A DNA stretch of 64,000 bases, taken from the NCBI RefSeq assembly GCF_036785885.1, contig NC_092326.1, positions 40,262,287-40,326,286 of the forward strand, read 5' to 3'. The notes under the pieces are model-generated. The model had not been told where the DNA came from, ran no database searches, and saw only the letters and a list, made by a program, of their open reading frames with translations. This stretch comes from Coffea arabica (taxonomy: Eukaryota; Streptophyta; Magnoliopsida; Gentianales; Rubiaceae). Shown here piece by piece: positions 61,405 through 64,000 of this stretch. The translations under genes and the position numbers were made by a program. Position 1 is the stretch's first letter. The number at the start of each line of letters is the position of its first letter.

Positions 61405-63236
61405 ATGAAGCCCAGTTCAGTCTCCGCCCACTCTGCTCGGACTCTTCTTCCTCTTCACCTCAAATCAAAGTCATCAAAGCTATTCAATCCCATCAACCTC
61501 AAGCCTTCTTCTCCAAGTTCAATCCTTTGTCCCTATAAATTCAAACCCCTTTGCCATTTCGTCGCTGTTGCCTCGTCTGAGCCGTCTCCAGTTGTCCATT
61601 CCACCGCTCCCAATCAGTCCCGGAACGTCAGCTTTTCTGAGGAATCCGCAACTCAAATCCATGTTGAACAAGTCGGAAGCCCCTTCGTGGGTCCGTCAAA
61701 TTTTGGATTTCCCAAGTTGAGCACAAGCGATCAGGCCTTCTCTCTCTTGCTCTTCATTGCTGTCACGGTATCCCACCCCGTTTTCCAAGTTTCGGTTTTT
61801 TCCCCCTTTGTTTCGAAATTTTGTTCCAAACTGAGCTGAAATGCAGGTTCGTACTAATATTAATTTGTTGGTAAATATCAAGAGCTTCTGAAATTCATGA
61901 TTCATGCATGCATGGACTCCTAATCAGGTTTCTGATGAGTTTTTCCCCCCTTGTGTTTTGAAATTGTGTTCCAATTGAGCTGAAGTGCAAAGTATTTGTT
62001 CATACTAGTATTAATTTGTTGGTAAATTTCAACACTTTCTGAAATTTAGGAATCCCTGCCTGCATGGACTCCTAATCTTGATTTTTGGGTTGAAGCAATT
62101 TTTTTTTTTCATGTTCATATTTGGTATGAATTATGACCTCAAACCAAATGTGGTTGAAGCATGAAGCGCGTATATGTCTGCTTAAGTAGTGAAATAAGCC
62201 TCTTCCAGGGTTCTGATTACTTTTCCCCCTGGGATTTTGATTCGTTTAGAATCAACTATGGCAAAATCAATCATGAAATGTTTATATAAACTGATAAACG
62301 ATGTTTGAACAATTATCAGGAAAATTCAATTTTGGAAGCTGGTCTGGTTGTTCCTTTTAGTAATTAAGAATTCAATTTATGCGTTCCGGATAACTTTGGA
62401 ATGAATTATCTTTTGATAATGCAAAAAATAAGCAGTTGGAATATTATTTTGAAATTAAAAATTTATAACTTTTCAACTTAAATCAGACAATGTATTCAGG
62501 ACCTAGAAGTGCCTCACGATTTTGTTGATTTATTTGCGCATCAAAAATTGCTTAACTGGTTCCATTGCAGACTACTGCATCACTGGTAGGCTTTCTTGCT
62601 GCAGCAATTCCCACCTTGTCTGTAAGTAACGTTATCTCATTTCTGATGCTCCATTAGACTTCCTAGGTGTTATTTTGTGTTTCTATCTTTGGTTTGGCTA
62701 ACATTTTGACATGGGTGATTGAAAGAGCTTGAGAAGTCTCAAGCAGCTTTTACACGGAGTTGGAAAATTTAATAGTGATAGAAAAGTTCAGTTATCACTT
62801 TTAGGTGATACTCCTTTGAACATTTTCTAGATTAAATAAAGGAAAAAGTAAACTTTTCTATCAGTCATCATTATTAGGTGATACTCCTCTGAACATTTTC
62901 TAGATTAAATAAAGGAAAAAGTAAACTGTTTTGATTGACTAACTGTTTAATTCTTGAAACTGAGGCCAAAGCTTTAATTTGATTCCATATGTTGGGGTCA
63001 GGAGGTGCTGATGGTTCTGAGTGAAGTAGAAGTTTGTCAACATGGATTCTCTGTTAAAAAGAGTGTGGACGAAATGCTTAGTTCTTGTCTCTTGTGTTGC
63101 AGGCCATGCGTAGGGCAGCAATTTCTGTTGCAAAACTGGCTGATACTGCTCGTCAAGAGACCCCCAGCACAATGGCTGCTATTAGGCTTACCAGCTTGGA
63201 GATCAGTGATCTCACGTATGAATTGAGGGACTTGAG
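61405..63236 (+). CDS. Plastid-type membrane protein of unknown function, 3' part beyond the window
   Basis: Three coding exons are visible (61405-61767, 62571-62621, 63103-63236), giving 182 aa and ending in phase 2 at a GT donor (CTTGAG|GTAC), so the gene continues past the right edge. Residues 1 to about 60 are Ser/Leu/Lys-rich without acidic residues, as in a chloroplast transit peptide. A hydrophobic segment spans about 110-137 (FSLLLFIAVT, then TTASLVGFLAAAIPTL). The last 45 residues, AMRRAAISVAKLADTARQET onward, look amphipathic (EISDLTYELRDL) and may form a coiled coil. I recall conserved plant proteins with this arrangement but no assigned function, and I give no name. Start: first in-frame ATG preceding the transit-like sequence (MKPSSVSAHS). 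Confidence 0.8.
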
Positions 63237-64000
63237 GTACAAGGTTCAATTCTTCAACTATATGTGTAGCAGTGATGATAATGCTGTGTTGTGCCAAGAT
63301 GATGAATGTGTTGTAGTGATTGTAATGCTTTGTTGCACCAACACTATGTATGTGTTGTACTGATGGTAATGCTTTGTTGCTCCAAGACTGTAAGACTGAG
63401 CTAGCACCACTTACTATGTGGCCTCAAACAAGAAGTAATCCAAACATTTGCTTTTATGATCTAAGCAATAATGATCTATGAGTGGGACAATATGCTGAGG
63501 AATTTTCTATACCCATGAACACCATTGGTAACAGGGCTATTATATTGGCATTTCTCTTTTTGAGACAGAGATTACTTAAGAATGCTGAAGTTGTAGTAGC
63601 GGATGCTTACACCACCCTAGGACAATAGAAATTCTCTTCATTGATCTATATATTGTTCGCACGTTGCTTGCAGTAAAATATTTTGTTGAATCTTGAATGC
63701 TGAACCTGAAATAACCCATCAACCTAGAGGCAAGTGCGTTACAGAAATTATGTGAGTCCTTATTATTGGGGCAAAGCATTGTAAACCATTTATATGAAGA
63801 AAATAGATGTCAAGCTATTTGGCGAAGTTGGACATAGAGTGGCGTTAAAATGAGTCTTACCACAAAACATTGTGTAGATGTCTGATTATTTGATTGTGCT
63901 TGGGACAACATTCGAGAAGACCAATTAATGATTTTTGACTAAAGGAGAGACCTGGCAAGGAGAGTAGTGGAAAGGAAGGGATAATAACTAAGATCTATAT
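63237..64000 (+). other. Intron of the plastid-type gene running to the right window edge
   Basis: After the donor at 63237 no further exon matching the frame and the conserved continuation of the family was found, so this is taken as intron. It contains a near-repeat GTAATGCTTTGTTGC(A/T)CCAA at about 63321 and 63366. Confidence 0.55.

Noticed and set aside
1-64000. Biosynthetic gene cluster or novel multi-gene system
   Set aside because: The eight genes belong to unrelated, individually known plant families with housekeeping or signalling roles, and nothing links them functionally. No CRISPR array, rRNA or confidently readable tRNA was seen.

Overview
This is nuclear DNA from a eudicot plant. 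Every protein-coding gene is split by GT-AG introns, intergenic DNA is AT-rich, and the families are plant-specific: a CYP97A carotenoid hydroxylase, a sterol glucosyltransferase, a PBS1-like cytoplasmic kinase, F-box/PP2 lectins and plastid proteins with Ser-rich transit peptides. I cannot name the species. There are eight genes: six complete, and two cut by the window edges. Exon coordinates were worked out by hand from reading frame, splice sites and remembered family conservation. All exon phases join correctly.

Layout: (1) 1-6161 (+), the 3' 354 codons of a LUT5/CYP97A P450. (2) 20360-8545 (-), a complete 14-exon UGT80A-type sterol 3-beta-glucosyltransferase (622 aa). (3) 20.4-28.4 kb, AT-rich DNA packed with foldback elements and duplications. 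(4) 29234-35298 (+), a 1117-aa nuclear SANT/Myb-like protein resembling the C-terminal part of the CHR4/PICKLE-RELATED remodeller, with an in-frame 69-bp minisatellite. (5) 36547-38697 (+), an RPH1-like plastid membrane protein (255 aa). (6) 44157-41027 (-), an RLCK-VII kinase of the LIP1/LIP2 type (616 aa). (7) 44.2-53.7 kb, a second repeat-rich block with a 1.4-kb foldback, a hAT-like non-autonomous element with a perfect 8-bp target duplication, another foldback and long poly-C tracts. (8) 53707-55378 and 57443-59227 (+), a tandem pair of F-box/PP2-B genes. (9) 61405 to the right edge (+), the 5' part of an unidentified plastid-type membrane protein.

The genes do not form a pathway. LUT5 makes xanthophylls in plastids, UGT80A makes steryl glucosides, and RPH1 and the last gene look plastid-targeted. 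The kinase and the PP2-B pair suggest membrane signalling and ubiquitin-ligase roles. I found no CRISPR array, rRNA, tRNA or new multi-gene system. The most unusual material is the density and variety of palindromic non-autonomous DNA elements, the coding minisatellite in the SANT protein, a Pro substitution in the kinase activation loop, and an AUGUAA start-stop upstream of the second PP2-B gene.
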